A DNA stretch of 64,000 bases from Lonicera japonica (taxonomy: Eukaryota > Streptophyta > Magnoliopsida > Dipsacales > Caprifoliaceae): assembly GCA_021464415.1 (NCBI GenBank), contig CM038465.1:81068919-81132918 (forward strand), read 5' to 3'. The position numbers were made by a program, and so were the translations under genes. The notes beneath the pieces were generated by a model. It did not search any database, was not told the origin of the DNA, and saw nothing but the letters and a program-made list of their open reading frames with translations. Positions 35,997 through 52,300 of this stretch are shown here, piece after piece. The stretch's first letter is position 1. The number at the start of each line of letters is the position of its first letter.

Positions 35997-36001
35997 ATAT
36001 C

Positions 36002-37887
36002 TATGTTGAAAAACGAAAATTAAGCCTATGAATTACTTCTTCCAGGTTGAAAATAGGTAATTTACACACCAGTATTTGAGGTTTTTTTTCTATTCCCACA
36101 CAATGTTTCTCTGGAACAACTAGAAGGTGGAAAATATAAGAATAAAAATTGTCTTCTATATTTGCTATAGAGCTTAATGATTTTAATTTATAATGTTTTC
36201 ACATATGTTATGAGGTCATAATTTGAATTCATGTTCTTGAAGGATCCCAATTGCTTTAAAAATCAGTAGCAGTTTGGTTAAAGCATAACATATAATTCAG
36301 TGTAATGGGTAGTATCTGAAGTTTATAAAGCAAACTAGAAGTGTATATTATACTATCATATCATGTTGTTTATGGAACAAGTAAGGATCATAATAAAATC
36401 AAGTTAAACACAAAAAGTTCTAAGAAACATTTTTATAGTTAACCTTGAGCTTTCATATTTCTGCTGAGTAATTATATACTCCTCAAGTCTCTAACTTTAT
36501 TTCTAAAGATCGTATTTTGCAAAAAAATGCATACAAATTATACCTCCACTGGAGCATGTCAAAGCTGACTTATTTACAAACCCGTGGAAGATCAATAAAA
36601 CTAGCTATTACATTTATTTTGTGTACTAAATAGCTACTACCTTTATTCTAAGATCTAGAAACTTCATGAAAAAATTATGAACAATACAAATTGTTAGTCT
36701 ATTGCAAACTTAAAAAGGTATTACTTTTTTCCCTTTTCATTCTTTAAGTGAACTATGATTTTTATCTTTCTTATTTGGTAAATTAGTAGCTTATGTCATA
36801 CAAATGTGAGATAACCACATCAACTAACTTTATCTCCATTACAGTTATTTAAAACCTCAAAGGTGTTCAACTTAAAATCTTTGATTGAACAAGGGTACCA
36901 CTAATGCGAAGTGTTTATTTGTATCTTCGGCACAATTTAACAGGTAATGTGAAACCACTATGGGTTATTGATATTACTTATTAATTTTCTTTACCTTAGG
37001 ATTTAGTACAACATACTTCTCAATTTTATGTAGTGGTAGTAAGTTTTAATTATTCTTGGCTTTTAATTAGCTAGGAATTAGTGTTTAATTAAAGTGTGCA
37101 ACTTAACTTGGGTTTTTAATTTGAGGAGAACGGAGTAGTGTAAGATGAATTTAAAGTGTACAACTATCCTCAATGTCCTAAATAAAAAAAATTTAATTTA
37201 ATTTTGACTTTTACCTTTAGATCCATCTACTTTTAATTAATTTATCATAATTTATACATATAATAGGACTTAATTTGATTAAGAATTTGCAATCGAATTT
37301 GAACACTAAATATAATCTACACCTCTTTCATAAATGTACACGGGAAGTCCTACATTTTTGAAGTTTGTGCTTTTCTTATTTGTGTATTTGGGTTCCTCTT
37401 CACATATTATTGAATGAAAATTCAAGGAAAATTAACTATTATATGTTTCAACATGAATTTTCCTGAAATGATGTTGATTTTTTCCTTTTGGGATTACTTC
37501 TTTACTCTAAATCATACCTTTTTGCATAAATGAATGGATCAAAAGAAGTCACAGGTGCAACTTCAGTTCAAATTATATGCATTTTTTTAATGTAACATAT
37601 GGAATTTTGAAATAATGTATATATAGGTACCTATTGTTCATATATTAATCTTGGAGTCTTCATTTTTCTTTACTGCAGGCTAAAGTTTCACTCTTTCTTT
37701 GACCATTTTGGCTTATATAATTGTTAGTTTGGATTGGAGAGTTTGCCTTGGTACCCCCTTCTCAAGATGATGTGTGCGTAAATTTCGTATGGACAATTAA
37801 TTAAATTGCAGAAGTCATTTTTTGTGGTGATGTAAAAACTCTTATGTTTCTTTTTTTTTTTTTTTTTTTCATGTTTTCATAAATTTA
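36002..37887. other. AT-rich intergenic DNA, no gene seen
   Basis: No conserved frame was found. A T-run (about 37850-37869) lies just left of the next MITE. Confidence 0.45.
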
Positions 37888-38173
37888 GGCTCCGTTTGAT
37901 TGCAAAGTGGAAAAGAAAAATAAATTGAGTTAGTTTTGATGAAAATATGGAAACTAAGTTGAGTGATAGAAATGATGTCCTCTTGATTTTTAAGTTTTTC
38001 CATGAAGAAATTTTCTTTGTTTGATAGCGAGTAAAAATTTTACACTAAAAATATTGAAGGATGAATGATATATATTCATAAAATGAGTAACATTTCTTAC
38101 CTTATTTTTTATCTTTTTCACACAAACTAGTTAAATTTATTTTTCTTTTTAATCTTTGCAATCAAACGGAGTC
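37888..38173. mobile_element. MITE family A copy 3, well preserved
   Basis: This 286-bp element is flanked by TTA (37885-37887 and 38174-38176). Its ends are GGCTCCGTTTGATTGCAAAG and, reverse-complemented, GACTCCGTTTGATTGCAAAG. It is the best preserved member, and 59916-60172 is a close relative (shared TTCCATGAAGAAATTTTCTT-type block). Confidence 0.92.
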
Positions 38174-38176
38174 TTA

Positions 38177-39905
38177 AAATTTAAATGATGTTGGAAAATT
38201 TTAGCTGCGTTCTCCCGTGGATAGCACGGGTCGGCAAAGTAGTATATATAATAAGTGGAGCAATAGCACTGATAGATGACGGAAGCGTTAGTGTCTACCT
38301 AAATATTGATGAGTAATATATATATATATACTTGACTTGCGGTCCCCCCCCCCCTCCCCTCTAAGTACTTGAACCTAATTTTTTTAGTGCCGGGCTTGGT
38401 CAAATAATCACACGTGGTGGACAAATGCTTAATTGAACACTCAATTCTGATCCAAAACCGTTCATATTTGTCACTTACTTATTTCCTTGTTCGGGTTCCT
38501 TTGGTAAATTAATTCATACTACTAGGCGTGTCAAATTAAAACTAGCACTAGTTTAGAGACTAAAATTCCAAGAGTTTTATGGTCGATAATTTTTCTCAGT
38601 ACAAGTAATCAGATTAGACTAGACAGACTACTGTGAAGGAAGAAGTGCTCCTAAAAGAAGTTGTATAATATAAATTTAATTTAATTTATAATATAATATA
38701 AGTTGTATAATTTAATTTAATTTAATTCTTACAGTTACAGACCAACAAGACTTAATTCCAAACCCTCCACGATTTCACTAGTCCAGTCCAATCCAATTAT
38801 TGACCGAGTAGGGAAATCAATTCCGGTGGTTGGCTAGGTGTGAGTGAAGTTTGGGCTGTTTTATTATCTCGTCTGGACCCGTAAATGAATGGATGGGAGT
38901 TTGTGTTAGCACAGTTTGTGTTAGCAAAGTGCCTATTGACTCGTGCTTTCAAGGCCTGATATTCGCATATTTGTTTACTATGCAATTAGTTTTGTTCCTC
39001 AAAACTTTAATTAAATTCATTTTTCATCCTTCTCAAACTTTAACTAAATTTACTTTTCATCCTTCAACTTTCTTATAATTTAGTTCAAATTTACATTTGG
39101 ACAACCAGGGTTTTCTGTTACACCAACTTTGTTTAAATTAGATTTTGGTCCTCTAACTTTATTCACATTTAGTTTTCGCCCTGCAACTTTATTTAAATCT
39201 ACTTTGTTGTTTGTTTTTTTTTTTTGTTTTGGTTCTCCAGCAACTTTGACTAGGAAAAAATGAAATAACGAAAGAAAACTATCATTTTTGTAAGCAATTA
39301 GCCTGTTTTCTTTTTACATGATTTTGAGATAAAATTTAGTAAATCATGCAATTTATATAATTCAAAGAGTGTTGCTTTGAAATAAGCCGATATTTTGAAA
39401 TTCTGTAAATTATGTAATTTCATAATCTGCCCAAAATCCTAAATTATAAAATTTGAATTTAATCAATCTCTTTTTAATCCCATCTTTTTTCCATTATTGG
39501 TCACCAAGAATTTCTCACTATAACTAAAATACGTATATGAAAAGAATCCCATTCAAACTCTCACATTATTATATCTAGATTTATAAAATACTAGTGAAAA
39601 ATTCTAAATTTTTAAAAAAATAAAAAATCCTAAATTGAAAATCGTTAATTTTTAAAATCATATAATTCTCATGATTTCAAAATTTTGTGAAAAAAACACA
39701 ACCTTATAAGAAAAAAGAAATACAACTCTAAACTCACCAGTCCCCGTCACACAACTCTTTTCGTTTGCCCATTTAAACATAAAAACTCAACTTATTCTAT
39801 GGTCCTTCAGCATCATAAACAGACCTTTTTCTCTAAGGATGAAAGCTAGGAACTCTGCAACACAGCTAAATCCTCTATGCTCCTTAAAATGACTCAAAAA
39901 TGCTT
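38177..39905. other. Intergenic DNA with a degenerate short repeat
   Basis: Around 38990-39200 a roughly 30-40-base pyrimidine-rich phrase (AACTTTAACTAAATTTACTT and variants) recurs several times. The last 120 bases before 39906 are the probable 3' UTR of spermidine synthase. No gene was seen. Confidence 0.4.
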
Positions 39906-43213
<3,308 letters not shown>

Positions 43214-43214
43214 T

Positions 43215-43251
<37 letters not shown>
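43214..43251. repeat. Compound (TA)n(TG)n microsatellite abutting the spermidine synthase start codon
   Basis: On the gene's strand the leader is (CA)n then (TA)n, ending only two or three bases before ATG (43213-43211). Such tracts vary in length, so the leader of this transcript is likely polymorphic. Confidence 0.9.
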
Positions 43252-43626
43252 CTCCTTCTTTCTCTCTCTAGTTTCTCTCTGAAACTCAAGAGAGACTGAG
43301 AAGAATATGCTTTTCAGGAGTGGTGAACCACACAATCTCACACAATCAATAGTAAAATAAAGATGAAATCAAGACGCTTTAGCTTTGCTTTTGTGTCTTT
43401 TTCTCTTTCGGTGATAATCGAAAAGAGAAAGAATCTCTGTCGATTATATAAAATAATAATATCAGTCTCATAAAATATCAATGATTTAGGTATTTTGTTT
43501 TAATAATAATATGGAGGGCGAGGGGGGCTAGGGGGAGAAGGTCTATTCGAGTAAAATAATGATAAGGCACTCAATTAGGGTTTCGTTTGGGTTTTCACAT
43601 TGTCAGGCGGGGCCTCTTTCGTCTCA

Positions 43627-44040
43627 TAGTGTTTTCAATGCTATAATCAAACTAATAAGTATAATTAATTTTAATAATATTAACTAAAAATATTATTTTA
43701 ATAATATAATCAAATGTTAATAATTTTTTAACTAATAACTAAATTTTCTCTTTTTAATAATTAAAGTTAACAACATTCTTTAACATAATTAAAATTAACA
43801 ACATTCTTTAACATAATTAAAGTTAACAATCCTTTTTAATAACTAATATGAGAGACCTATCAATTCTATTGGATAAAATATATTTTTTTAAAAATTTAAA
43901 ATTAAAACAAAATTTAAATTGATTATTGGATCAAAAATATCCCACAAATTGGTTTTGAGAAAAAAATAAAATATTAAATTTTCATTTTTCAAAATTATTT
44001 TTATTATTTAGTTTTAATTATTCCATTAGAAATGCTCTCA
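43627..44040. mobile_element. MITE with hAT-like ends, family D copy 2
   Basis: The reverse-complemented right end (GAGCATTTCTAATGGAATAA) matches the left end of 47787-48190 and, more weakly, its own left end (GTGTTTTCAATGCTATAATC). Shared interior phrases with 47787-48190 include AATTAAAGTTAACAA and CAATTCTATTGG. It contains a short internal direct repeat (ACATTCTTTAACATAATTAA, twice). Confidence 0.65.
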
Positions 44041-44463
44041 TACCCTGCTGCTCATTTGTGCTCGAGTCCCACAATCATCACCGGTTTGATTAATTGCACC
44101 ATTATTTATTTTATCCATTTCTTCAATAAAAGAATTTTATTTTATTTTTTGAAGTATTGAAAATTAATAATCTAATTTTTTTTGGTCGAAGTTTTTTATG
44201 TGTACTAAATTCTATAATAAAAAGGAAAGTAATATTTTTGACCATTTATTTAATCAAAATTAATGTTTATTTAACATACTGTGCGTAGAAATGCCGAAAA
44301 CGAAAAAGGCCAATTTGCTCTTGAATAGAAGGGTGTCATTTTACTAAAGAAATAATAGTTATTACTTAAGCAATGTAAAATATTAGAAGCATACAATATA
44401 ATTTTTAAATACAGTATTATGCTTTGTCAAATGTTATTATGAAGCAAATTGAGTTCGAGAATG
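44041..44463. other. AT-rich intergenic DNA, no gene seen
   Basis: Nothing recognisable was found in this stretch. Confidence 0.4.
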
Positions 44464-44471
44464 CATAAGAT

Positions 44472-44798
44472 CAGTGGTGAATGTATGTACATTGGAAGGG
44501 GGGCCATGGTCCCCCCAATAATTTTTTTTAATATATATATATATATAAATAAAAATAAAAATTAAGTGTACGAAATTTCTATTATGGTCCCCCAAAATAA
44601 TAATAAAAAATAGTAAAGAAGTGGAAATTCTTATAAATTTTTTGAATATTTTCATTAAAAGGGAAATTGCCAGAAACATTAGTACCGAGTTGATCATTGA
44701 TAGATTTCGTGACTTGAAAGAACTTTTTTTTTTATTAAGTATGTTATGTTGTTGAAAATTGTACGGTCCCCCAATAAAATTTTCTGGATCTACCCTTG
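44472..44798. mobile_element. hAT-type non-autonomous element with 8-bp target duplication
   Basis: CATAAGAT flanks the 327-bp element exactly on both sides (44464-44471 and 44799-44806), the 8-bp duplication expected for hAT transposons. The ends are CAGTGGTGAATGTATGTACA on the left and CAAGGGTAGATCCAGAAAAT on the right (reverse complement). They share the CA-GGGTAGAT-like start and a later TTGG, with decay. The interior contains repeated GGTCCCCC phrases and no gene. Confidence 0.85.
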
Positions 44799-44806
44799 CA
44801 TAAGAT

Positions 44807-46608
44807 AATAAAGTTCAAGAGTCAAATTAGTCTTGGGCTTCGTTTGAGTGGTAAGAACCTTGTTTCAAAAGCAAGATAGATAAAAAAAAAGAATCTTTGG
44901 AATGAATTTTTGACAGTTTTAAGCTTAAAAGAAAATTAAAATTTATGTGACTCTGTTGAAATCACACGACTTCGTATTTCCATATTAGTTTTACCCGATT
45001 GGTTTCGTATAGCAATATATATATATATATATATATGGAACTTTGGGCTGGGTTGAAGAAGGCAGAAAATATAACAGGGAATTTGTTGGGCCTGGGTATA
45101 TAACCACTCAAGAGTGTTCTTTAAAATATGGGTTCATACTTTAGCCTAGTTAGTCCTACTTAGATTTGGCCATTGAGCAATTTCACCCGTCAACCTTTTT
45201 TTTACTTTACTACATAGAGTAAAATTTTATAATCCCATCCGATGCATGGACATTTTGTAAATTTGTAATAATACAATATTACAATACACAATAAAAAACT
45301 AATAAAAAACATAAAAGAGGAAAAAACAATAAAACTTTAAGAATCATATATAATAAAAAAAAATTCGAAAGTTATATCATGTATATACATAATTGTTACA
45401 AATTTGATTTCTCATCTAAAGGATTCAATTTTGCAAATAAATTCACATAAAACAGAAGAATTTATTGAAATGGAAATACTCATAATCATAAGGAACAAAA
45501 AAATTGAACGAATTCTTTTTACTTTTGTGTATATGAAACAACCCCATTGAATATTTTAGCTTTTGAAAAAGGGAACAAAAAGCAAGTAAATACATACCCA
45601 AGGTAATTAAGGATGAAACAACCACAAAAAAAAAAAGTTAATATGGGTGATAGTAATTTTTTGGCCAACGGATTTCTTTCTACCCTGAATTTAATTTGTG
45701 TATCAACATTTAATATAAGAAGATAATTGTCTCTACGAATGTAAAGCTCCCTTAGAATATGCATAATAGCATTAATTGAAAATTAAGTCACTAAGGATGC
45801 GTTCATTTAGCATTAGAATATCTAATTTATCAAAAATGAAAGTAAAACAAAAGATTCAAAATAGACGGAAATAAACCCAAAACTTAGGGAGAGACTACCT
45901 ATGGCTAATTAAACTAAAGATTAAATACGTCATATCTTAATGCAATTCCCGAGAAACTATTAAGTATATTAGTATAATGAATAAACAATAATTAGAAAGT
46001 CTCACTAAATCATCAAATATATCAATAATTGAAATAAGGAAAATAACAAAAGTATATTATGATTATTCGATGTTAAACTTCAACTGGGACTTTGAATTCA
46101 AAACCTTCGAAAGGTTTTATTCGATAATTCACGTAACAATTTTATAGCAATTTTTAATTAGAACTCTTCACCGCAAATTTGAAATTAAATGGCACATTAT
46201 AAGGTCCTGCAATGTAACAAATTAATAAGTATACAATCATGCAATGAATTCAAACCTTATTGACTCAAAATCTTTTGAAACTGTGGCAAAAAAGAGAGAG
46301 ACGGACTGGTATCTATATGATTGGTAGCTATGAAAAAACCGTCGCATGGGAAATAGGAAAGATGTTGAAATGGTGCCCAAACAATAGGAGTTGCACCGTT
46401 TTGAGAGATAGGAAACTGAGGTGGACACGTGTCAAACAGCGAAAAAAATTCTTCTATTATATATATTAGTTATTATAATAGTTTTACCATCACTTATGCT
46501 TCCTGCTTTTAATATAAAATATCACTTAAATATAACATTTTATAAATGATTAACACTAACCATTTTACTGTTCGTCAATGAATTGAAAAAAAAATAATTA
46601 ATTTTTTT
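44807..46608. other. AT-rich intergenic DNA, no gene seen
   Basis: It holds a (TA)n tract near 45015-45036 and short overlapping frames (45443-45764, 46237-46469) without family similarity. Confidence 0.45.
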
Positions 46609-47585
46609 TAAAAGTAAATTAACTTAAAAAGTAACTATATTAAATAAAACTAATTACCGACAAAATTAAAATTATATACGTTATCATTTAAATATATAAA
46701 AAAAATATCAAGAAGTTCGGGAATATTTCTTATAGTAGTAAAATATTTTAATTTTCTTTAAACAACTTTAATAAATTATAATTAAAAAGCTTCACTTTTG
46801 GCCAGAATTATACTAAAATGTAAAACTGAATTAACTTATAAATTAATTGTATTAAATAAAACAAATTACCGACAGAGATAAAATCACATAATTTATTAAA
46901 TAGAAAAAAAAATATCAAGCAGTAAGGGAATTTTTCTTATAGTTTTTAAAAGCGGATTAATTTAAAAAGTAACTATATTAAATAAATCTAATTACCGACA
47001 TATTTAAGGTTACATAAACATCATTTAAATATAAAAGACAATATCAAGTAGTTCGATTTTTTTTTCTAATTGTAATAAAATATTTTTATTTTATGTAAAA
47101 GGCTTTAATAAATTATAAGGATTTTTTTTTAGCCAGAATCCTAATAAAACATACAACTAAATTAAAAGTGGATTAACTTAAAAAGTAACTATATTAAATG
47201 GAACCAATTACCAACAGATTTAAGATTACATAAATATTATTTAAATATAAAGACAATATCAAGTAGTTCGATTTTTTTTTCTAATTGTAATAAAATATTT
47301 ATATTTTATGTAAAAGGCTTTAATAAATTATAAGGAAAAAAAATAGCCAGAATCCTAATAAAACATAAAACTAAATTAACTATTAAAGTAACTATATATT
47401 AAATAAAACAAATCACCAACAAAATTAAAATTACATGATGTAGAAGTATCATTTAAATATAAGAAACAATATCATGGACTTTGGGAATTTTACGTATAGT
47501 AATAAATATTTTTATTTTGTTTAAACAGCTTTAATGCATTATAATAAAAAAGTTCTTGCTTTGCCCAGAATTATAATAAAATAGT
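46609..47585. repeat. Divergent tandem array, about 210-bp unit, about 4.5 copies
   Basis: The phrase AAAAAGTAACTATATTAAAT begins units near 46626, 46965 and 47179, with variants near 46835 (shortened unit) and 47385. Each unit then has AATTACCGACA or AATYACCAACA, CATTTAAATATA, AATATCAAG or similar, GTAATAAAATATTTTTATTT, GGCTTTAATAAATTATAA and GCCAGAATCCTAATAAAA before the next unit. Spacing between units is about 210 bases except for the second, which is truncated. The two central units are most alike, suggesting local duplication. It is noncoding. Confidence 0.8.
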
Positions 47586-47786
47586 TACAAGAAATAGATT
47601 TATAAGAGACAATTTTCTTAAAACCAAACTCTTGCATGCATTTATACTGTATACTCTCTCTGTAAAATATCTCTTTGTAAAAGAGAAGAAAGAAACTGCA
47701 AACCCAAATATTAAAAGAAGAAAAAGAAACTTTTGGAAGGTTAAAATCAAATAGGCATGCATTAAACCAAGAAAGATAAAGTACTA

Positions 47787-48190
47787 AGAGTATCTCTAAT
47801 GGTATAATTAAATTTAATAATGTTGGCTAAAAATACTATTCCAATGGAATAATCAAATTTTAGCAATCTTTTAACCAATAACCAAATTTACTCCATCTAC
47901 AATTAAAGTTAACAATATTCTTCAATAACCAAAATGAAGGGCTCACCAATTCTATTGGGCAAAAAAGAATCTTTTCAAATTTAAATCATCTTTCCTTCTT
48001 TTTTTTTTTTGAAACAAAATTCAAATTGATTAATTTGTAGTCAATCAATATAATGGACCTCACAAATTTAGTTATTGAGAAAAAAATAGTCATTGGAAAT
48101 GACTATATTGTTAATTTTATCAATTTACTAAATAAATAATTAAAAAATATTTTTATTATTTAAGTTTGGTTATTTCATTGGAGATGTTCT
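47787..48190. mobile_element. MITE with hAT-like ends, family D copy 1
   Basis: The left end AGAGTATCTCTAATGGTATA and the reverse-complemented right end AGAACATCTCCAATGAAATA form terminal inverted repeats. Interior phrases are shared with 43627-44040. No exact 8-bp duplication was found. Confidence 0.75.
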
Positions 48191-48524
48191 AAAGGAAGAA
48201 AGAGAGTTTTGGAAGACTAATCATATAACTTAATAACTAACCTTAGGGGTTGTTTCCACACGGTTAGAGAGAAAATATAATACTTTTTAAAAGTGGAGAG
48301 AGGGGAGAGACGTATATATAATTAAGGCTGACAAATTTCAGAGAAAAAAAAGGCTGGCAAATAGAAAGAAAGGGTTGCGACGGTTCTTAATTAGCTCCGA
48401 AATTTATAGGGAGAAATGGCAAGAGTTACAAGATACGTGGCAAGCTGTGGTGAGGACACTTGGTGTAATTATGTGAAAAGTTTCTATTATATATATTAGT
48501 TATATGATATGATTAGGTTGATAA

Positions 48525-48810
48525 TAAGATAAAAAAAAAATAATTGATTTATGTAAAAAGTTAAAAAATAATTTAAAAGATGAGTGATATGTTTTCTATT
48601 TATACTTTTTTTTTAGTAGATATCTTCTATCTCCTCTTTTTTTTTTACTTTTTGAAATTATTTTTTTCTCCACCACCTAAAGAAAAATTTTTCATGAAAA
48701 AAAAAAAGCAAGAGAATGTCAAATCATATCCCCCAACTTATTTTAATAACTTCTCACAAAAGTATATTATTTTTTTGATAATTTTTCATTTTGTTATCAA
48801 ATCATATAAC
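48525..48810. mobile_element. MITE family A copy 4
   Basis: The left part (TTGATTTATGTAAAAAGTTA) and right part (CATTTTGTTATCAAATCATA) match the copy at 3155, including the internal AAGAAAAATTTTTCATGAAA block. Its ends are decayed. A partial repeat of its interior (CAACTTATTTTAATGACTTC) follows at 48828 and is interrupted by the SINE. Confidence 0.65.
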
Positions 48811-48850
48811 TAATATAAATTGTTATCAACTTATTTTAATGACTTCTCAC

Positions 48851-49021
48851 AAGCCTCTTGGCCTAATGGTATAAGGCTGCTACTGGAACAACCTTTGGTC
48901 GACTTGGAGCTCTTAAGGTCGAACCCCGGCGTTGTCAAAATGATGTTTGGCCAGCGACAGTCATGAACTGCGAGCGAAGATTAGTCGAAGTGTGCAAAAG
49001 CTGGCCCGGTAAAAAAAAAAA
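48851..49021 (+). mobile_element. tRNA-derived SINE
   Basis: The head contains an A-box-like TGGCCTAATGG (from about 48860) and a B-box-like GGTCGAACCCC (from about 48918), the internal RNA polymerase III promoter of plant SINEs. The body ends AAGCTGGCCCGGT followed by an A-run (49011-49021), the typical plant SINE tail. It is about 170 bp. It appears inserted in a partial MITE family A sequence. It is not a functional tRNA gene, because no cloverleaf can be completed. Confidence 0.82.
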
Positions 49022-49390
49022 GTTATCAAATATTACTCTCTTATACTATAAAAGTAATTCTAAAAGTTATCTTCAATAATTCATGATGATACTATTTTTA
49101 ATAATATAAATGAACCCGTTAGTATTTTTTAATAAAAATTGAAGGTTTAGATCCCTTTCTTTTACATTAATAATAACAAAACTTTTTTCGCTCTATATAT
49201 CAACTTATATCTATTATGATATGTCCTCGTTTGTAGTTGTTTGGTTATTCATGCGCTCTCTTTCTCCAGAAAAAAATGAACATATTCTCCTAAACTCAAT
49301 AATATATATATATATATATATCTGTTGTTGGCCTTAAAAACAAACGAACGTAGTATAATCAAGTTGATAACTTGATATAAGCCATTACAA
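49022..49390 (+). promoter_or_regulatory. Upstream region of the aldehyde dehydrogenase gene
   Basis: This lies directly upstream of the ALDH start codon. It has a (TA)n tract at 49300-49321. I cannot place a certain TATA box or start site. Confidence 0.3.
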
Positions 49391-52300
49391 ATGTCGGCTC
49401 GATGGATCACATCGCTCCTTTCTCGCTCCTCGTTCACTCGTTCGCTTTCTTTACCATCTCCATGTAAGTACGTACGTAATTGTATACTGATCGATCATCA
49501 CTTTTAGTTTCATTTTCGATCTAAAGCGCGCATATCAATAAACATGTTTTCTTGTAATGTGTATTTGCTTAAGAAGACCTCTTTCATTAGTTTCTTCCGA
49601 AATACTATTATTATTATTATTATTGACGTGTCTTTACTGTAAACGTTTATCGAAAAAAATGTCCAACTGATGGAAGTTTGTACGTTTGTTCATAATTGAT
49701 CAATCGTTGGAACAAATCTGAGATTACACGTACAAAACTACAATTAAACTAAGCAGAAGAACATTAGTCCAGGTGTAACCTTTCTACTTATTATAACATG
49801 TTAATTAGAACGTAAAACCTCTTTGATGAACAAGGCGTAATTATCATCATTAGTTGTTAGAATTTATATTTGCCAATTAATAATGTTTCAATATCTTGAT
49901 GAGTATACTCGTAAATTCAATCAATCTACAATGTGATAGATACGTTAAGAGGTCATTTTTTCAAAAAATAACAAAATACATATTTTATTTTATTTTTGTT
50001 GATTAACTTCTATCGATCTGCAATGTCATTCTTTATAATTGTGACTTACATTTACGTGTGGTGCGCTTATATATCTGCCATGGCGAAGCCATTTTTGTTT
50101 ATAATTTTTATATTTATATCAAGTTAACTTAAGATACAAGTTGCATGTTTTGATCAGGGAAGAATTCTTACCTGGGCAGAGAAATTTGCCAATACATTAG
50201 TCCTGCTGGTGTTGTTGAGGAGCCAATCAAGCCTCCTGTGAGTGTAAACCACAATCAGCTTCTTATCAATGGAAAATTTGTTGATGCAGCATCTGGTGAG
50301 CTTTTCATACTCTCTTTCGGACATCGTAAATTTTAAAGTCCAAGTTGCTGTCCAATCTTCAACTTAGCTTTGGCTTTTTATTCCTCCATTTCATATATGC
50401 TCTCTATAAGCTTGTACCTGTCATCAGGGAAAACATTTCCAACTCTGGATCCGAGAACAGGGGAAGTGATTACTCATGTTTCCGAAGGTGATGAAGAAGA
50501 CATAAACCGAGCAGTAGCTGCTGCTCGCAAGGCTTTTGATCAAGGACCATGGCCCAAAATGACTGCTTATGTAACTATCTAGTTCTAATTTAATCCTGTT
50601 TGATAAACTGTACACAAGAACTATTAATTCTTTTTTTGTTCGACACGTGCAGGAAAGATCAAGAATAATGTTGCGGTTTGCAGATTTGACTGAAAAGTAT
50701 AATGATGAAATTGCAACACTTGAGACCTGGGATAATGGCAAGCCACTTTCACAGGCTGCTAAGATAGAAACGCCTATGTTCACACGTCTATTTCGATACT
50801 ATGCTGGTAGGTGATGATGTTCTACTATTCCTTTCGGGAGTAAATGCTTGTTTTCAGCATTTAGTCCCTAAGGTTGATTTTTATGTCCACTGGGTAGGGA
50901 AATGTCACAGACCAAGTACTATTTATCTGATTTTTGAACTCAAGTGAATTAAACACCAAACATGTAGTGAATAGTAATGGACTGTTTAGTAAGCAATTTT
51001 CCTTTATTTGTATTCAATATATATATATATATATATATCACGAAAAACAAAGTCTATATGTTTCAAGTAAATATCTCTGCAGGTTGGGCCGATAAAATAC
51101 ATGGTCTAACTGTTCCTGCTGATGGACCATTTCATGTGCAAACACTGCATGAACCAATTGGTGTTGCTGGTCAGATAATACCATGGAACTTTCCACTTCT
51201 CATGTATGCTTGGAAGATTGGTCCTGCATTGGCATGTGGTAACACTGTTGTTCTCAAGACGGCAGAGCTTACACCATTATCTGCTCTCTATGTATCAAAG
51301 CTATTCCATGAGGTAGTGTACCCAAAAGAACTTAATTATCATTATAGGGGCTGTTTCCAAAATGTGCACACATCATAAATCCTCCGTCTTTTAAAACCAC
51401 AGGCTGCAGTTGGTGAATTTCGTGAATAACTTGCTCTTAATATTTTGAGTATGCTATCTCAATCCTTATTTTTGGGACAGGCTGGACTTCCTGAAGGCGT
51501 TCTGAATGTGGTTTCTGGTTTTGGTCCCACGGCTGGTTCAGCTCTTAGCAGACATATGGATGTGGACAAGGTAATTTACATCTTTTTGAATGTTAATACT
51601 CCCCTATGAATTTGTAGAGGTTAAAAATCTCAATGGTACTGTTGTACTATGACTAAAGCTATCTAAGTTTGTGACGACTGAAAGCAGAATGAGATTTTCC
51701 TCCTCTTTTTTTGGTGTGTATTTTGTTTCCTTTGCACAATGCTATAGAGTCAATATTTGTGATTTTGGATCTTTGGGCGTGATATGGCCTCAAGAGTTCT
51801 TAATACCAATTCCTCTAAATTTGAGGTCGATGGTCAAAACATGCTTTGTATATTATAGCAAGAACCAGCGCCTGAGTATTATTGTGTAGATTTCAGCAGA
51901 ACAGTTTCAGGTGGGTTATTTTGGTGTCACAAAATGGTGAAGGTTCATATCCTAGAATGCTGACCGGACACATTGCACCAACAATATAAATTTGAATAAT
52001 GGGATTCACTCCTAAATATTACTATGTTTTTAGCTTGCTTTCACTGGATCAACGGCTACTGGAAAACTTGTGCTTGAATTGTCGGCTAAAAGCAATCTTA
52101 AGCCTGTGAGTTTAGAACTTGGGGGAAAATCCCCTTTCATTGTCTGCGAGGATGCTGACGTGGACCAAGCTGTTGAGCTGGCCCACTTTGCTCTATTCTT
52201 TAACCAGGTATATCTCGTAGCCAATAGTTTCTTTAGAGGACAGAGCTTGAAAGACAAACTTCATTCCTTACAATTCTTATCTATCTATCGCAGGGACAGT

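Noticed and set aside
36540..36600. Plus-strand reading EHVKADLFTNPWK, resembling the ADIFTKPL end of copia RNase H
   Set aside because: Only about 13 residues, no neighbouring RNase H motifs, AT-rich context; too weak to call a relic.
46237..46469. Overlapping short frames on both strands
   Set aside because: No similarity, no splice or promoter context, AT-rich background.
48851..48930. tRNA-like sequence with A and B boxes
   Set aside because: No complete cloverleaf or anticodon arm; the downstream body and A-run mark it as a SINE, not a tRNA gene.
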